Made by a program: the position numbers and the translations under genes
The notes under the pieces: generated by a model
What the model was told of the DNA's origin: nothing
Databases searched by the model: none
Seen by the model: the letters and a program-made list of their open reading frames with translations, nothing else
Shown: positions 28,157-36,363 of the stretch, in pieces
Position numbering within the stretch: the stretch's first letter is position 1
How the letters are laid out: each line of letters starts with the position of its first letter
NCBI GenBank assembly: GCA_052437175.1
Contig: JBQVOK010000003.1
Location: forward strand, 487,980-551,979
Direction of reading: 5' to 3'
DNA from: JACVCJ01 sp052437175
GTDB lineage: Bacteria > Bacteroidota > Bacteroidia > CAIKAF01
DNA: 64,000 bases

Positions 28157-28477
28157 TCAGCCCAGCAGCATTTTCCCTTCCAGTTCCACGCTGAAGCGTA
28201 CTTTGGCGCCCAGGGCTTCAAAAACCTTTAAAATGGTTTCGAAACGGGCATTTTTTACGCTGTTCTCGATCTTGGAGATCTGGGCTTTCTGCACGCCTAC
28301 CAGCTCACCCAGCTGTTCCTGGGTAAGCCGGCGTTCGCGCCGTGCCTGCCGGATGGCATGCCCCAGCAGATCGATGCGGAGTTCGTTCTCGAAGGCTTCG
28401 CGGGCTTCGCTGCCGCGTTTGCCTACGTGTTTGTCGATGAGTTCATCGAGGCCGGTAGTTTTCATTTTCTTTTCCAT
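28157..28477 (-). CDS. higA: HigA-like antitoxin (XRE-family)
   Basis: 106 aa. HTH_XRE domain at about 38-92: GHAIRQARRERRLTQEQLGELVGVQKAQISKIENSVKNARFETILKVFEALGAKV. It follows the toxin-like gene by 4 bp on the same strand, in the toxin-first order typical of HigBA modules. It should neutralise the toxin and repress the operon together with it. Confidence 0.82.
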   Translation of the reverse strand: MEKKMKTTGLDELIDKHVGKRGSEAREAFENELRIDLLGHAIRQARRERRLTQEQLGELVGVQKAQISKIENSVKNARFETILKVFEALGAKVRFSVELEGKMLLG

Positions 28478-28481
28478 GACT

Positions 28482-28829
28482 TTATATTGTTTCGAGGTAT
28501 TGTTTTCGCATCTCTTCCGCCTTTCGTATCTCTTTCGGAGGCGTGCGCTGTGTTTTCTTCAGGATGCCGTGCGTAGTTACCACTACGGTTTCGGAATTGC
28601 CCTGCCTGCAGCGGAACGCGAACAAACGGTACGCCTTCCCCTGGTAAAGGGTTCTGAATTCCCAGATATGCTCATTCAGTTTCTTAAACAGTTCCGGATC
28701 CTGGATACATTGTGCCTTCCGTATGTTGTAATACACTTTCATACGGGCTTTCGGCTCCATATTTTCCAGGAAAGTAACGGCATCTTCGAGGAAGACTACC
28801 TTAAAAGCTGGTATCAGTTCTTTCTCCAT
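28482..28829 (-). CDS. higB: HigB-like toxin (RelE/ParE superfamily, Gp49-like)
   Basis: 115 aa from ATG at 28829 (MEKELIPAFK). The frame extends 8 codons further, but a promoter lies in that stretch. The sequence fits the Gp49/HigB-like family: FLENMEPKARMKVYYNIRKA, then LNEHIWEFRTLYQGKAYRLFAFRCRQGNSETVVVTTHGILKKTQRTP. The basic residues and the THGxxKKTQRTP ending are typical of these ribosome-dependent mRNA interferases. Paired with the downstream XRE antitoxin. Confidence 0.82.
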   Translation of the reverse strand: MEKELIPAFKVVFLEDAVTFLENMEPKARMKVYYNIRKAQCIQDPELFKKLNEHIWEFRTLYQGKAYRLFAFRCRQGNSETVVVTTHGILKKTQRTPPKEIRKAEEMRKQYLETI

Positions 28830-28831
28830 CA

Positions 28832-28864
28832 CAAAGGTATAAAAATTTCCCAAACAGGAAACAA
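28832..28864 (-). promoter_or_regulatory. Promoter of the HigBA module, near-leaderless
   Basis: Minus strand TTG (28864-28862), 22-nt spacer, TACCTTTG (28839-28832), only 2 nt before the ATG at 28829. The transcript should start at or very near the start codon. Confidence 0.55.
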
Positions 28865-28900
28865 TTCTTTATTTTTTTTTCAAAAAGACCCCTGAAGTGT

Positions 28901-28944
28901 AAAAAAGCCCTCTCCCCGCATCAGGCGGGAAGAAGGGCTTTTCT
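28901..28944. terminator. Long two-part hairpin, probable terminator
   Basis: AAAAGCCC (28903-28910) pairs with GGGCTTTT (28935-28942), with an inner CCCGC/GCGGG stem. Poly-T tails occur in both directions. Confidence 0.65.
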
Positions 28945-29544
28945 CTCATTCGTCAGCCAGGCGCCGGGCCCTTTGTAAGGGTTTTACCGTAACCGGGCTG
29001 TCGTCTCCGTTTGTGCCGGATGCCTGGCCGTAACACCAACTCTCTTATGCATGTTGTGCCATGCAAAAGCCAGCTCCTGAACACTCGGGAAACATCTTCC
29101 TAAAAAGACTTTATGCGTTAAATCTGTTGGCCAAAATTACGGCAGTATCTTTCAGCGGCCAAGCTTTTCGTAAACTCAAAACCCACGTTTACAAAGTTTT
29201 AGCCTGACTTGAATTCGCCGCTCTGTTTTAGTATATGCAACGATTTTCCCATCGCAGGAGTGCCCCGTAATTCCCGGCAGTACCTGCTTGTTCTATGTCT
29301 CCGGATCTGACTTAAGTCCCCCGGTTTTCTCAGGCCGGGAGCTGTAGAAAGACAACGCAGTACCTGAATTTTTAAAGCGGGGATCGGTATTCTTTCAGCA
29401 GGGCTGTAATCGGGGAATAGGAAAAATGGAATCCTCCGTACAGAGCGGGTTTCAGGCGGTTTCTCATGAACCGGCAATTATGCCTGAAGCAATCAGGTGG
29501 AAAAAAGAAGTGAAAGAGCCTGCCTGTATGCAGACCCTTTATGT
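28945..29544. other. 600-bp gene-free stretch
   Basis: No credible coding sequence or known RNA recognised. Short frames on both strands overlap each other and lack coding character. Possibly decayed sequence. Confidence 0.5.
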
Positions 29545-30330
29545 TCATTCGGTATGCAATGCCTGGTATATGGCCTGTTCTACGGGGCTGAGGCCGGCCT
29601 CCGGGCCCGAAATAGTAAGTGCGTCTTTCTGCAGTAAGGGCGGCTGTGCCATAAACCGCGGCGTTTTGCCCCGGTGTGCCTGTGCCGCGTGCACCAGGAA
29701 AGGATGACATAGATATACCGTGCCCGCTTTACCGGTAGCAAAGACTTTTTCGCGCTCCGGGAGCTCATGCAGTCTGCCGGCAAGCTCCGTAAAAGAAAGG
29801 CCTGCTTCTCCTTCGGGGTACAGCAGACGGGCTACGTCTTTGTGCGATCCTTTCCAGAGAACCGACGGAGCGTCGTTTTCGCTAACGTCGGAGTAAAGGA
29901 CCAGCATCAGCAGGGCCCGGCCTTTTGAACGTATATTGATCCGCCATTCGAAATAATTGGCCGGATCATCGCCGGGGAAACCGGCATCTACATGCCTGCC
30001 CGTGTCTTGTGAGGATCTGTCAGCAGGGAAACGTACGGGAAAAGACCCCACACTGCGGCAGGGGAGCCATGTGCCGGCGCCTGCCAGCTGGTCGAAGGCG
30101 GCATGCAGACGTGCTGTGTTCAGCGAATCGGTAAAAGGCGGCCCGCTATACATGCCAAGCCATACCACAGGCTCCGTCCAGCTTTGCGGGTTGTCGCGTT
30201 CAAAAGGAATATCTTTCCACAGGATATCCACCGCCGCAGTGGCAAGTTCTGTGGGAAAAGCTGCGTCGATGCGTACAAAGCCTTCTTTTATAAAATGATT
30301 GATCTCTGTTTCGTTCAGTATAGATGACAT
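29545..30330 (-). CDS. Phytanoyl-CoA dioxygenase family protein
   Basis: 261 aa, cytoplasmic. Predicted non-haem Fe(II)/2-oxoglutarate-dependent oxygenase: the HxD pair is His113-Asp115 in GRHVDAGFPG, the distal His is His209 or His214 in YLCHPFLVHAAQAHRG, and Arg225 binds 2-oxoglutarate. The N-terminus (LNETEINHFIKEGFVRIDAAF) is the typical PhyH opening. These enzymes hydroxylate small molecules; the substrate is unknown. It stands alone, so neighbours give no hint. Confidence 0.88.
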   Translation of the reverse strand: MSSILNETEINHFIKEGFVRIDAAFPTELATAAVDILWKDIPFERDNPQSWTEPVVWLGMYSGPPFTDSLNTARLHAAFDQLAGAGTWLPCRSVGSFPVRFPADRSSQDTGRHVDAGFPGDDPANYFEWRINIRSKGRALLMLVLYSDVSENDAPSVLWKGSHKDVARLLYPEGEAGLSFTELAGRLHELPEREKVFATGKAGTVYLCHPFLVHAAQAHRGKTPRFMAQPPLLQKDALTISGPEAGLSPVEQAIYQALHTE

Positions 30331-30602
30331 AATTGTGTATAAGTTAAGTGTCTTCCGTCTTCGGGAATAGACGTTTGTGTAAAAAATATAGCGTATATAG
30401 ATGAAAAATGCAGCACGCTAAGACCCGCGTGCAAAAAACGGCCGAAAGACCCGGAGATATTATAACATTACCGTTATTCTCATACCGTAAATTTATAAAA
30501 AAACCGGCAAATTCTTCAAATTCGTATATTTTAGAGTCTGACAAGGAGAAGGAAGTGAGATAAGCGCCTTTTTTTCTATCTTTCCGTTTACGAAACTGAA
30601 TT

Positions 30603-31205
30603 ATGGATAAAAAACCGTTTATTTTTCTCGGGATCGGTGCGTCGATCTTAACCGGTGCTGTCACCTTCCTGCTTGCCGGCGGAGGCTCTTTCTTCAGTCG
30701 GCCCGAAAAGCCAGGCACACTCTCGAACCCGCGTATGGCCGAAATGCTGAACGAAGCCCTGGACGGTCAGATACGCAGTATCGGCGACAGCATTATGTAC
30801 CCCGGCTACATCCGCGAAGCCGACGACAATGCCCGCCTTTTCCTGAAGGAAGTGAAGGAGGTGGTATCCCGCTGTACCAAAGGCCCGAACGATAATTCCA
30901 AATTCAATAAACGCGTGCTGGACGTTGCATTGAACAACGGTACCGTACTCGAAGATCAGTACACAGGCGAAAGTTGTTATTACATGATCGAAAAGCCGAA
31001 TATATACCGGGTTTTCTTTAAGGATGGCCGGGTGGTGGACGTGCAGTCCGACGGCCGTGAAAAAGAACGCCCCGTGGAGAATTTCAGGGTAGAGGCCAAT
31101 AGTTTTGCCGAATACCTTATCAAGGTGGATATCGGGCAGCACGAAGAGCGTTATTTCCCGCGGGAGAAAACCGGAAAGGAAATCCGCGACGAGTGGGAGA
31201 AATAG
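30603..31205 (+). CDS. Membrane-anchored protein of unknown function
   Basis: 200 aa. One N-terminal hydrophobic helix (about 6-27), then a soluble domain on the periplasmic side with Cys90 and Cys125 as its only cysteines. The end is charged (YFPREKTGKEIRDEWEK). No family recognised. The next gene starts 160 bp downstream with no terminator between. Confidence 0.68.
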   Translation: MDKKPFIFLGIGASILTGAVTFLLAGGGSFFSRPEKPGTLSNPRMAEMLNEALDGQIRSIGDSIMYPGYIREADDNARLFLKEVKEVVSRCTKGPNDNSKFNKRVLDVALNNGTVLEDQYTGESCYYMIEKPNIYRVFFKDGRVVDVQSDGREKERPVENFRVEANSFAEYLIKVDIGQHEERYFPREKTGKEIRDEWEK

Positions 31206-31364
31206 GGTCAGCGCGGATCAGGTACTGTGTTTGAGGTGCGAATGGTTTTTACTGCAGAAAAATGCGGAGAGACGATTTTTCCGCGTACGTTTTAATGTTT
31301 CCCGGGCTCACGTATCAAAAATTCACCTTACCTTTAAGACGCATTAACCCCTAAACATGCCGGA

Positions 31365-32000
31365 ATGACAGACCGGGAATCGATAAAACAGCTACGTGTC
31401 CCCGACCGGGAACGACCTTTGCGTATACTCATGAGCGCCTGTCTTTCCGGTATGCGTTGCGGGTACGATGGTACGGCCAATGGTGAATATCCATCGGTGC
31501 TGAAACTGATGGAGTACGATACTGTCAAAATTTTCACATTCTGTCCTGAAGAATTTTCTTTTGGTTCCCCGCGTGAAATGTGCGATATATATGGCGGTAA
31601 CGGGTTCGATGTGCTGGACGGCAAGGCCCGCGTACTTACAGAAAGCGGAAAGGACTGGACCGAAGGGATGCTGCAGGCTTCGGAAAGAATGCTGGAAATT
31701 GCCCGGCGCGAACAGGTAGAACTGGCCGTAATGATGGACATCAGCGCGGCCTGTGGCAGCCAGGTGATCTACAGCGGCAATCGCTTTGCGGCGGATAAGG
31801 TCTACCAGGCGGGTGCGGGTGTATGTGCGGCACAGCTGTTGCGCAACGGGTTTAAGGTGATCAGTCAGCGCGACTATGCTTCGCTCGAAATCCTGTATAA
31901 TAAGCTGGATGCAACACACGTCATCGATGCATCAAAGACCGATCACCATGAAACGGAGTGGTACCGCAATTATTTCAGGCAGGACAGGTATACACAATAG
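31365..32000 (+). CDS. DUF523-family protein (YbbK-like)
   Basis: 211 aa, cytoplasmic. The family pattern is visible: LMSACLSGMRCGYDG near the N-terminus, FCPEEFSFGSPREMCDIYGG, and MMDISAACGSQVIYSGN, with several conserved Cys that could bind metal. The family is widespread and uncharacterised. The C-terminal 40 residues (LEILYNKLDATHVID onward) resemble the usual ending of this family. It is probably independently transcribed. Confidence 0.83.
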   Translation: MTDRESIKQLRVPDRERPLRILMSACLSGMRCGYDGTANGEYPSVLKLMEYDTVKIFTFCPEEFSFGSPREMCDIYGGNGFDVLDGKARVLTESGKDWTEGMLQASERMLEIARREQVELAVMMDISAACGSQVIYSGNRFAADKVYQAGAGVCAAQLLRNGFKVISQRDYASLEILYNKLDATHVIDASKTDHHETEWYRNYFRQDRYTQ

Positions 32001-32030
32001 GAATATATATATTTAGCCGGATTACCGGAT

Positions 32031-32645
32031 ATGAGAAAGATACGTCTCTTTGTACTTTTAACACTTGCAGTTCTGTTTTCTTCCTGTGATTTTATAAAAC
32101 CAGGCGGAATGCTTGGCAATGCACTCGAGGAACGTAACAATCCCCGTGCCCTGCAGCGTATGAATGAACGCAAGTGGCTTACAGATTCTTTGTACCTGCG
32201 CAGAAAGGACCAGGTGCAGGATTACATAAAGCTGAAGGACGAAAGGGAAGTGCAGCCTTTGTATACAGAGAATTTCCCGGATGATGTGGATACTTTTTTT
32301 CATGTGTTCCGGGGTGGACTGGGACAGGTGCTGATGACTTCAGAACTGACCTTTAATGACCGCTGGCCTGTGAGTACACAGTATTATTTTGACGATGAAG
32401 ACAGGTTTTTCCTGCTGGAGCGATCGGTCGGCTATATGGATTCAGCCTGTTCCGACGCTGTGCTGTACGATATCCTACTGGAGTATTACGATGCAGAGGG
32501 CCAACAGGTACACCGGGAGCATTTTATCGACGGCCGGGAGAAAGGCGGGCTTCCGGCAGACCGTTGCGGCTACCGGCATAAAGGCGCTCTTTTTCTGCCG
32601 CGGAACGTTGAGGAGTATCTGCGCGTACGAAAAATTCCGGAGTAG
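32031..32645 (+). CDS. Lipoprotein of unknown function (paralogue 1)
   Basis: 204 aa. Lipoprotein signal with lipobox LFSSC (Cys19). The C-terminal 120 residues resemble the next lipoprotein: shared features are NFPDDVDTFFHV versus DFPEEMHTMYEI, a central YYFDDEDRFFLLERSVGYMDSAC versus HYFDKSGHTFAFERQCSFLNSRC, and the final EYLRVRKIPE versus EYLKANKIRR. This is a tandem duplication within one family, and no function is known. Confidence 0.75.
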   Translation: MRKIRLFVLLTLAVLFSSCDFIKPGGMLGNALEERNNPRALQRMNERKWLTDSLYLRRKDQVQDYIKLKDEREVQPLYTENFPDDVDTFFHVFRGGLGQVLMTSELTFNDRWPVSTQYYFDDEDRFFLLERSVGYMDSACSDAVLYDILLEYYDAEGQQVHREHFIDGREKGGLPADRCGYRHKGALFLPRNVEEYLRVRKIPE

Positions 32646-32663
32646 GTATATAGTCCATATTAC

Positions 32664-32760
32664 GCCGGACTTCCCGACCCCGGACTTGCGGACCCCGGAC
32701 CCCGGACTTCGGACCTTCGGACCCCGGACCTTCGGACTTCGGACCTTCGGACTTCGGACC
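32664..32760. repeat. Imperfect GGAC-type tandem repeat
   Basis: About 97 bp made of 7-9-nt units containing GGAC (TTCGGACC, CCCGGACC, TTCGGACT in mixed order), in the gap between two paralogous lipoprotein genes. It is not coding: its frames belong to no gene. Confidence 0.8.
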
Positions 32761-32810
32761 ATTAACAACATACTAACGTACGTTTATGTACTTTTTTCGC
32801 GCTGGAAACG

Positions 32811-32818
32811 TATATTTG
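32811..32818 (+). promoter_or_regulatory. Probable -7 element of the second lipoprotein gene
   Basis: TATATTTG, 25 nt before the TTG start codon at 32844. No clear -33 element. Confidence 0.45.
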
Positions 32819-32843
32819 ATATACCTGCAAACGCTTTTACACT

Positions 32844-33449
32844 TTGAAGACCATATATCTCATCCCCGTATTCGCCCTGCTGCTCTGCACGGCCTGTGGT
32901 CCCGGTAAACCCGGTGACGCATCTGCACGCAGTATTCCCGAACCCGATATCGTGGAACGGCTGCACGCCCAGAAAAAAGAGATCGAAGATCGTTTCCGCA
33001 GCGAACCTTTCCGGATATTGCTTTATACCAAAACCACCGCCAACGGTATTCCAGAATTGGTGACCGGTGATTTCCCGGAGGAAATGCATACCATGTACGA
33101 GATACTCACCGATGATGCCGGGCGTATGATCTGTGCCTGGGAATTTCCCATGATCTCGGCCGGGGAATGGAATATTTCGTATATTCATTATTTTGATAAG
33201 AGCGGCCACACCTTTGCTTTTGAGCGCCAGTGCAGTTTCCTGAACAGCCGCTGTACTCCCGGGGTGGCAAGGGAAGTGCGCACCGAGTTTTTCAACGGCT
33301 CTTTCCAGATGCTGGACCGGGAATACGAACTGGTAGATGCACAGAACAAGCCGCTGCAGAAGGGCGACTGTGTATTTCCCTTCAATTTTATTTACCAGGC
33401 TTCTTCCGATACGGCTGAATACCTGAAGGCCAATAAGATCAGGCGATAA
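32844..33449 (+). CDS. Lipoprotein of unknown function (paralogue 2)
   Basis: 201 aa. The start codon is TTG at 32844, the only start that gives a complete lipoprotein signal (KTIYLIPVFALLLCTACG, lipidated Cys18). The C-terminal two thirds are homologous to the lipoprotein encoded just upstream. It has two conserved Cys in the central block (CSFLNSRC) and a later Cys (KGDCVF), possibly forming a disulfide. Function unknown. Confidence 0.75.
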   Translation: MKTIYLIPVFALLLCTACGPGKPGDASARSIPEPDIVERLHAQKKEIEDRFRSEPFRILLYTKTTANGIPELVTGDFPEEMHTMYEILTDDAGRMICAWEFPMISAGEWNISYIHYFDKSGHTFAFERQCSFLNSRCTPGVAREVRTEFFNGSFQMLDREYELVDAQNKPLQKGDCVFPFNFIYQASSDTAEYLKANKIRR

Positions 33450-33620
33450 GGCCTGTTTTCCGGAAATCTCTTCTGAGAAAAAAATAGACACTTGTGTATA
33501 ATGATGCAAAGAGGTGCCTTTTTGTTTCCTTTCGTTCGTAAATGGATGCAATAATCTGAACGATAGCGGGCTACAGTTTTGTTTTTTTTACTACCTTGCC
33601 TTATCGTTTAACTGCACCCC

Positions 33621-35411
33621 ATGCAAACCCACACCCAGCAGGCTGCAACGTCCGAAAAGACGGCCGCGGCCCAACGATCTCTGCAGGAACCCGGATCCGG
33701 GGAGAAAAGCACTGTTTCCGCAGGAGCTAAGCTTCCTTTTGGTTCTGTGGCCGCATCTCCGCCGCCTGTGCAGCGCAAAGAGAACCGTACCGGTATGCCC
33801 GACAGTCTGAAGGCCGGCATTGAAAAACTGTCCGGCTATTCCATGGACGACGTAAAAGTGCATTACAACTCCGCAGCGCCCGCACAGCTACAGGCACACG
33901 CCTACGCGCAGGGTTCGGATATACATATTGCCCCCGGACAGGAAAAACACCTGCCGCATGAGGCCTGGCACGTGGTGCAGCAGAAGCAGGGGCGTGTACA
34001 GCCTACGGCGCAGCTGAAAGGAAAAGTAGCGGTAAATGACGACAGCGGCCTGGAAAAAGAAGCCGATATAATGGGCGCCAGAGCGGCACAGCTGAAAAGC
34101 ACAGAAGAAGAACCTGTTCAGAAAATGTCTTTTGCTTCGGTTCAGGGGAAAGCCCCGGTTCAACGTAAAATTGAGCTCTACGACCGGGATACCGGTGCAT
34201 ACCGGGAAACCGAGGACGGCAAGCCGGCAAGCGGAGCCGGGGACCTGTATTTTACGGGTAGATATTATAAGACCTTACCTGTTTTTGTAAATGCATCGAA
34301 GGTGAATGAGGTGCTTAAATTTGTAGAGGAAATGCAGGGTATAAACGAAGATACCGACGATGATAAGTACTATAAGGAGCTTAATAAAGGAATAAACAGC
34401 CTGCATGGAGGGATCGAAGTAGCTCTGCCCGGGGCTGTATTCTATACAGATGATGAGGATGTAACGGACAGTCTCGATAATAAGGGCTTCTGGCTCAGAC
34501 AGGCTTTGTCCAAACCACTCATGCGCGATCCGCTGGCTAAACGGGGCGGTTTTATGAACCGTTTCCAGTCGGCATCCGGCATGCTCTTTTCCCCGAAAAC
34601 AAAAGAAGAGGTGGAAGAAGACCTGGGCGAACTGCCCGATGGGGTCGGATTCCAGAGAACGGCCAATAGTGAAGCTGCGTTCGAATATTTCGGGAAAGGA
34701 CACAAAGCCATTATATCCGGCGATTACATGTATATACGCGGCGTGTTTGCGCCGGGGCCCGGGCAGGACGAAGGCTCGGTTTTTTCTGCGAACGGTGCGC
34801 AGGGAATGGGCCCGGACGACGATCGGCTGAAAGATGACTCGCTGACGGCTGTATTACCCGCCGCTACCGGAGATACGGTGGAAGATGTGGTGCACAAGGC
34901 CTATGCCCGTAAGAAAAGCCGCGGGGCCGGGCAGATCGCTGCCATGAATAACTGGAATGCCCTGGGCTATGCCGGGTACTGGAAACACCACGGCAAAGGC
35001 ACACTGAACGTGAAGGTAGACTGGGAGTGGCTGCATATCCGCGGGGCACAGAACGGCGGTGAGACCTCGGCCGACAACCTGGTGGCCGGCACCAGCGTGG
35101 CCAACTCGGCCATGATCCCCGTAGAGGATAAGATCAACGAATGGACAGCCGCCGCCAGGGCCGATCACCCGATGATGGTGCGCTATACCGGCCGGCGCAT
35201 TGCCGGTACCAACCTGGGTCGCGAGATCACCCTAAAAATATGGGCCCCGAACGGATTGCCCAATGTTACAGCAGCTATACAGGAAGGGCAGGCCATCCAG
35301 GCTTCGTTCAACCCGCTTACCGATAGTTCCTTTGACCGTATGCACCGCCAGATGCTTGCCCGACAGCTGGATAAACTGGGCACGGACGAGGCGGCCGACC
35401 TTAAGTACTGA
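33621..35411 (+). CDS. DUF4157 (eCIS-core) protein with HNH/His-Me finger-like C-terminal domain
   Basis: 596 aa, no signal peptide. Residues 1-58 are low-complexity. The DUF4157 domain (about 60-125) has MPDSLKAGIEKLSGYSMDDVKVHYNS, HAYAQGSDIHIAPGQ and the zinc-protease motif HEAWH (113-117). The middle part (about 180-430) is unassigned. The C-terminal region (about 465-500) has His472 in WLHIRGA, Asn486 in ADNLVAG and Asn495 in VANSAM, spaced like an HNH/His-Me finger nuclease (H-N-N form). DUF4157 marks cargo of extracellular contractile injection systems and polymorphic toxins, so a secreted nuclease toxin is plausible; the nuclease assignment is inference. No eCIS structural genes are in the window. 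Confidence 0.78.
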   Translation: MQTHTQQAATSEKTAAAQRSLQEPGSGEKSTVSAGAKLPFGSVAASPPPVQRKENRTGMPDSLKAGIEKLSGYSMDDVKVHYNSAAPAQLQAHAYAQGSDIHIAPGQEKHLPHEAWHVVQQKQGRVQPTAQLKGKVAVNDDSGLEKEADIMGARAAQLKSTEEEPVQKMSFASVQGKAPVQRKIELYDRDTGAYRETEDGKPASGAGDLYFTGRYYKTLPVFVNASKVNEVLKFVEEMQGINEDTDDDKYYKELNKGINSLHGGIEVALPGAVFYTDDEDVTDSLDNKGFWLRQALSKPLMRDPLAKRGGFMNRFQSASGMLFSPKTKEEVEEDLGELPDGVGFQRTANSEAAFEYFGKGHKAIISGDYMYIRGVFAPGPGQDEGSVFSANGAQGMGPDDDRLKDDSLTAVLPAATGDTVEDVVHKAYARKKSRGAGQIAAMNNWNALGYAGYWKHHGKGTLNVKVDWEWLHIRGAQNGGETSADNLVAGTSVANSAMIPVEDKINEWTAAARADHPMMVRYTGRRIAGTNLGREITLKIWAPNGLPNVTAAIQEGQAIQASFNPLTDSSFDRMHRQMLARQLDKLGTDEAADLKY

Positions 35412-35518
35412 TCCCCGGTGATCTGTTCTGAATACAGATACGGCGTAGAGAAAGTTGAGACCCGCAGTAAAAGAAATAGAGATTTTTCCCGTTTTACCTG
35501 CTACCTTTAACGCAACCT

Positions 35519-36337
35519 ATGAAAAAAATACTGTTGAGTCTTTTCGCTTCCGGCTTCCTGAGCGCTTATGCACAGACCAATGTGGCTGCGGAATACCGCC
35601 GTGCCGACAGCCTTGTTCAGCAGGAACAGTTCCTGCCCGCCCTGCATATCCTGCGTAAAATAGAGCCTTTGTGTAGTCCGAAAGATACGCTGTATGACCA
35701 TATCCTCTGGTATTATACCGGTGTATTGTCCCAGCTGGAAAAGGATTACCGCATGCAGGAAAAGTTCGATAGTTCGCTGGCCTGCGGACTGGAGGCGCTG
35801 CCCCTGATCCGCCGTGCCATGCCCCGTTTCGACGCTAAATTTGCCGCAAGGGAGTACTGGATGGTAAAGAACATCATTGTGTCGTACTTCGGGCTGAACC
35901 AGTACGATAAAGCCGCAAAGTACCAGGCGGAACTTTATGCGGCGCGGAACAAAAAGAAATTGCCCGAAGGCCTGGACGAATACTACAATTTCAGCTTTTA
36001 CCGCTTCGAAGGCAAAAATATCTGGGGCTATGAATGGTACCCCGAGCTGGGCGATCCGGAGACAGAAGGCAGTTTTTCCAAGATCGTGTATTATGTGTAC
36101 AGCACAAACCCCGACGGTAGCGACAAAGACCAGCTGTACCGGCTTCATGTACTGAAATTTCACAAATTAGACAACTCTGTAAAATTTGACTATGTGCTTA
36201 CCAAACGCCTGGAAAAAGCGGAAAACGAAGCCAGCGGAACACTGTATGCCTATACGTACAATAAAAAGATCGATTACGTAAAATTGCAGGCTGATATCCG
36301 GGAAGTGCTGAAGGGAAATTACGGGAAGAATAAATAA
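35519..36337 (+). CDS. Secreted helical (TPR-like) protein of unknown function
   Basis: 272 aa. Signal peptide MKKILLSLFASGFLSAYAQ with AQ cleavage. The mature N-terminal half is helical with TPR-like spacing (AEYRRADSLVQQEQFLPALHILRKI, NQYDKAAKYQAELYAARNK). The second half has beta and charged segments. Downstream of the DUF4157 gene and 26 bp upstream of another unknown gene, so the three might form a unit, but the signal peptide makes this product an unlikely cytoplasmic immunity protein. A TACCTTTA sequence lies 10 nt upstream. Confidence 0.68.
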   Translation: MKKILLSLFASGFLSAYAQTNVAAEYRRADSLVQQEQFLPALHILRKIEPLCSPKDTLYDHILWYYTGVLSQLEKDYRMQEKFDSSLACGLEALPLIRRAMPRFDAKFAAREYWMVKNIIVSYFGLNQYDKAAKYQAELYAARNKKKLPEGLDEYYNFSFYRFEGKNIWGYEWYPELGDPETEGSFSKIVYYVYSTNPDGSDKDQLYRLHVLKFHKLDNSVKFDYVLTKRLEKAENEASGTLYAYTYNKKIDYVKLQADIREVLKGNYGKNK

Positions 36338-36363
36338 GACCAGGTTTCAATAAGTATACGAAA

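Noticed and set aside
29199..29710. Overlapping short frames on both strands in the 29.2-29.7 kb region
   Set aside because: They overlap each other and the dioxygenase gene, carry no motif, and lack promoters.
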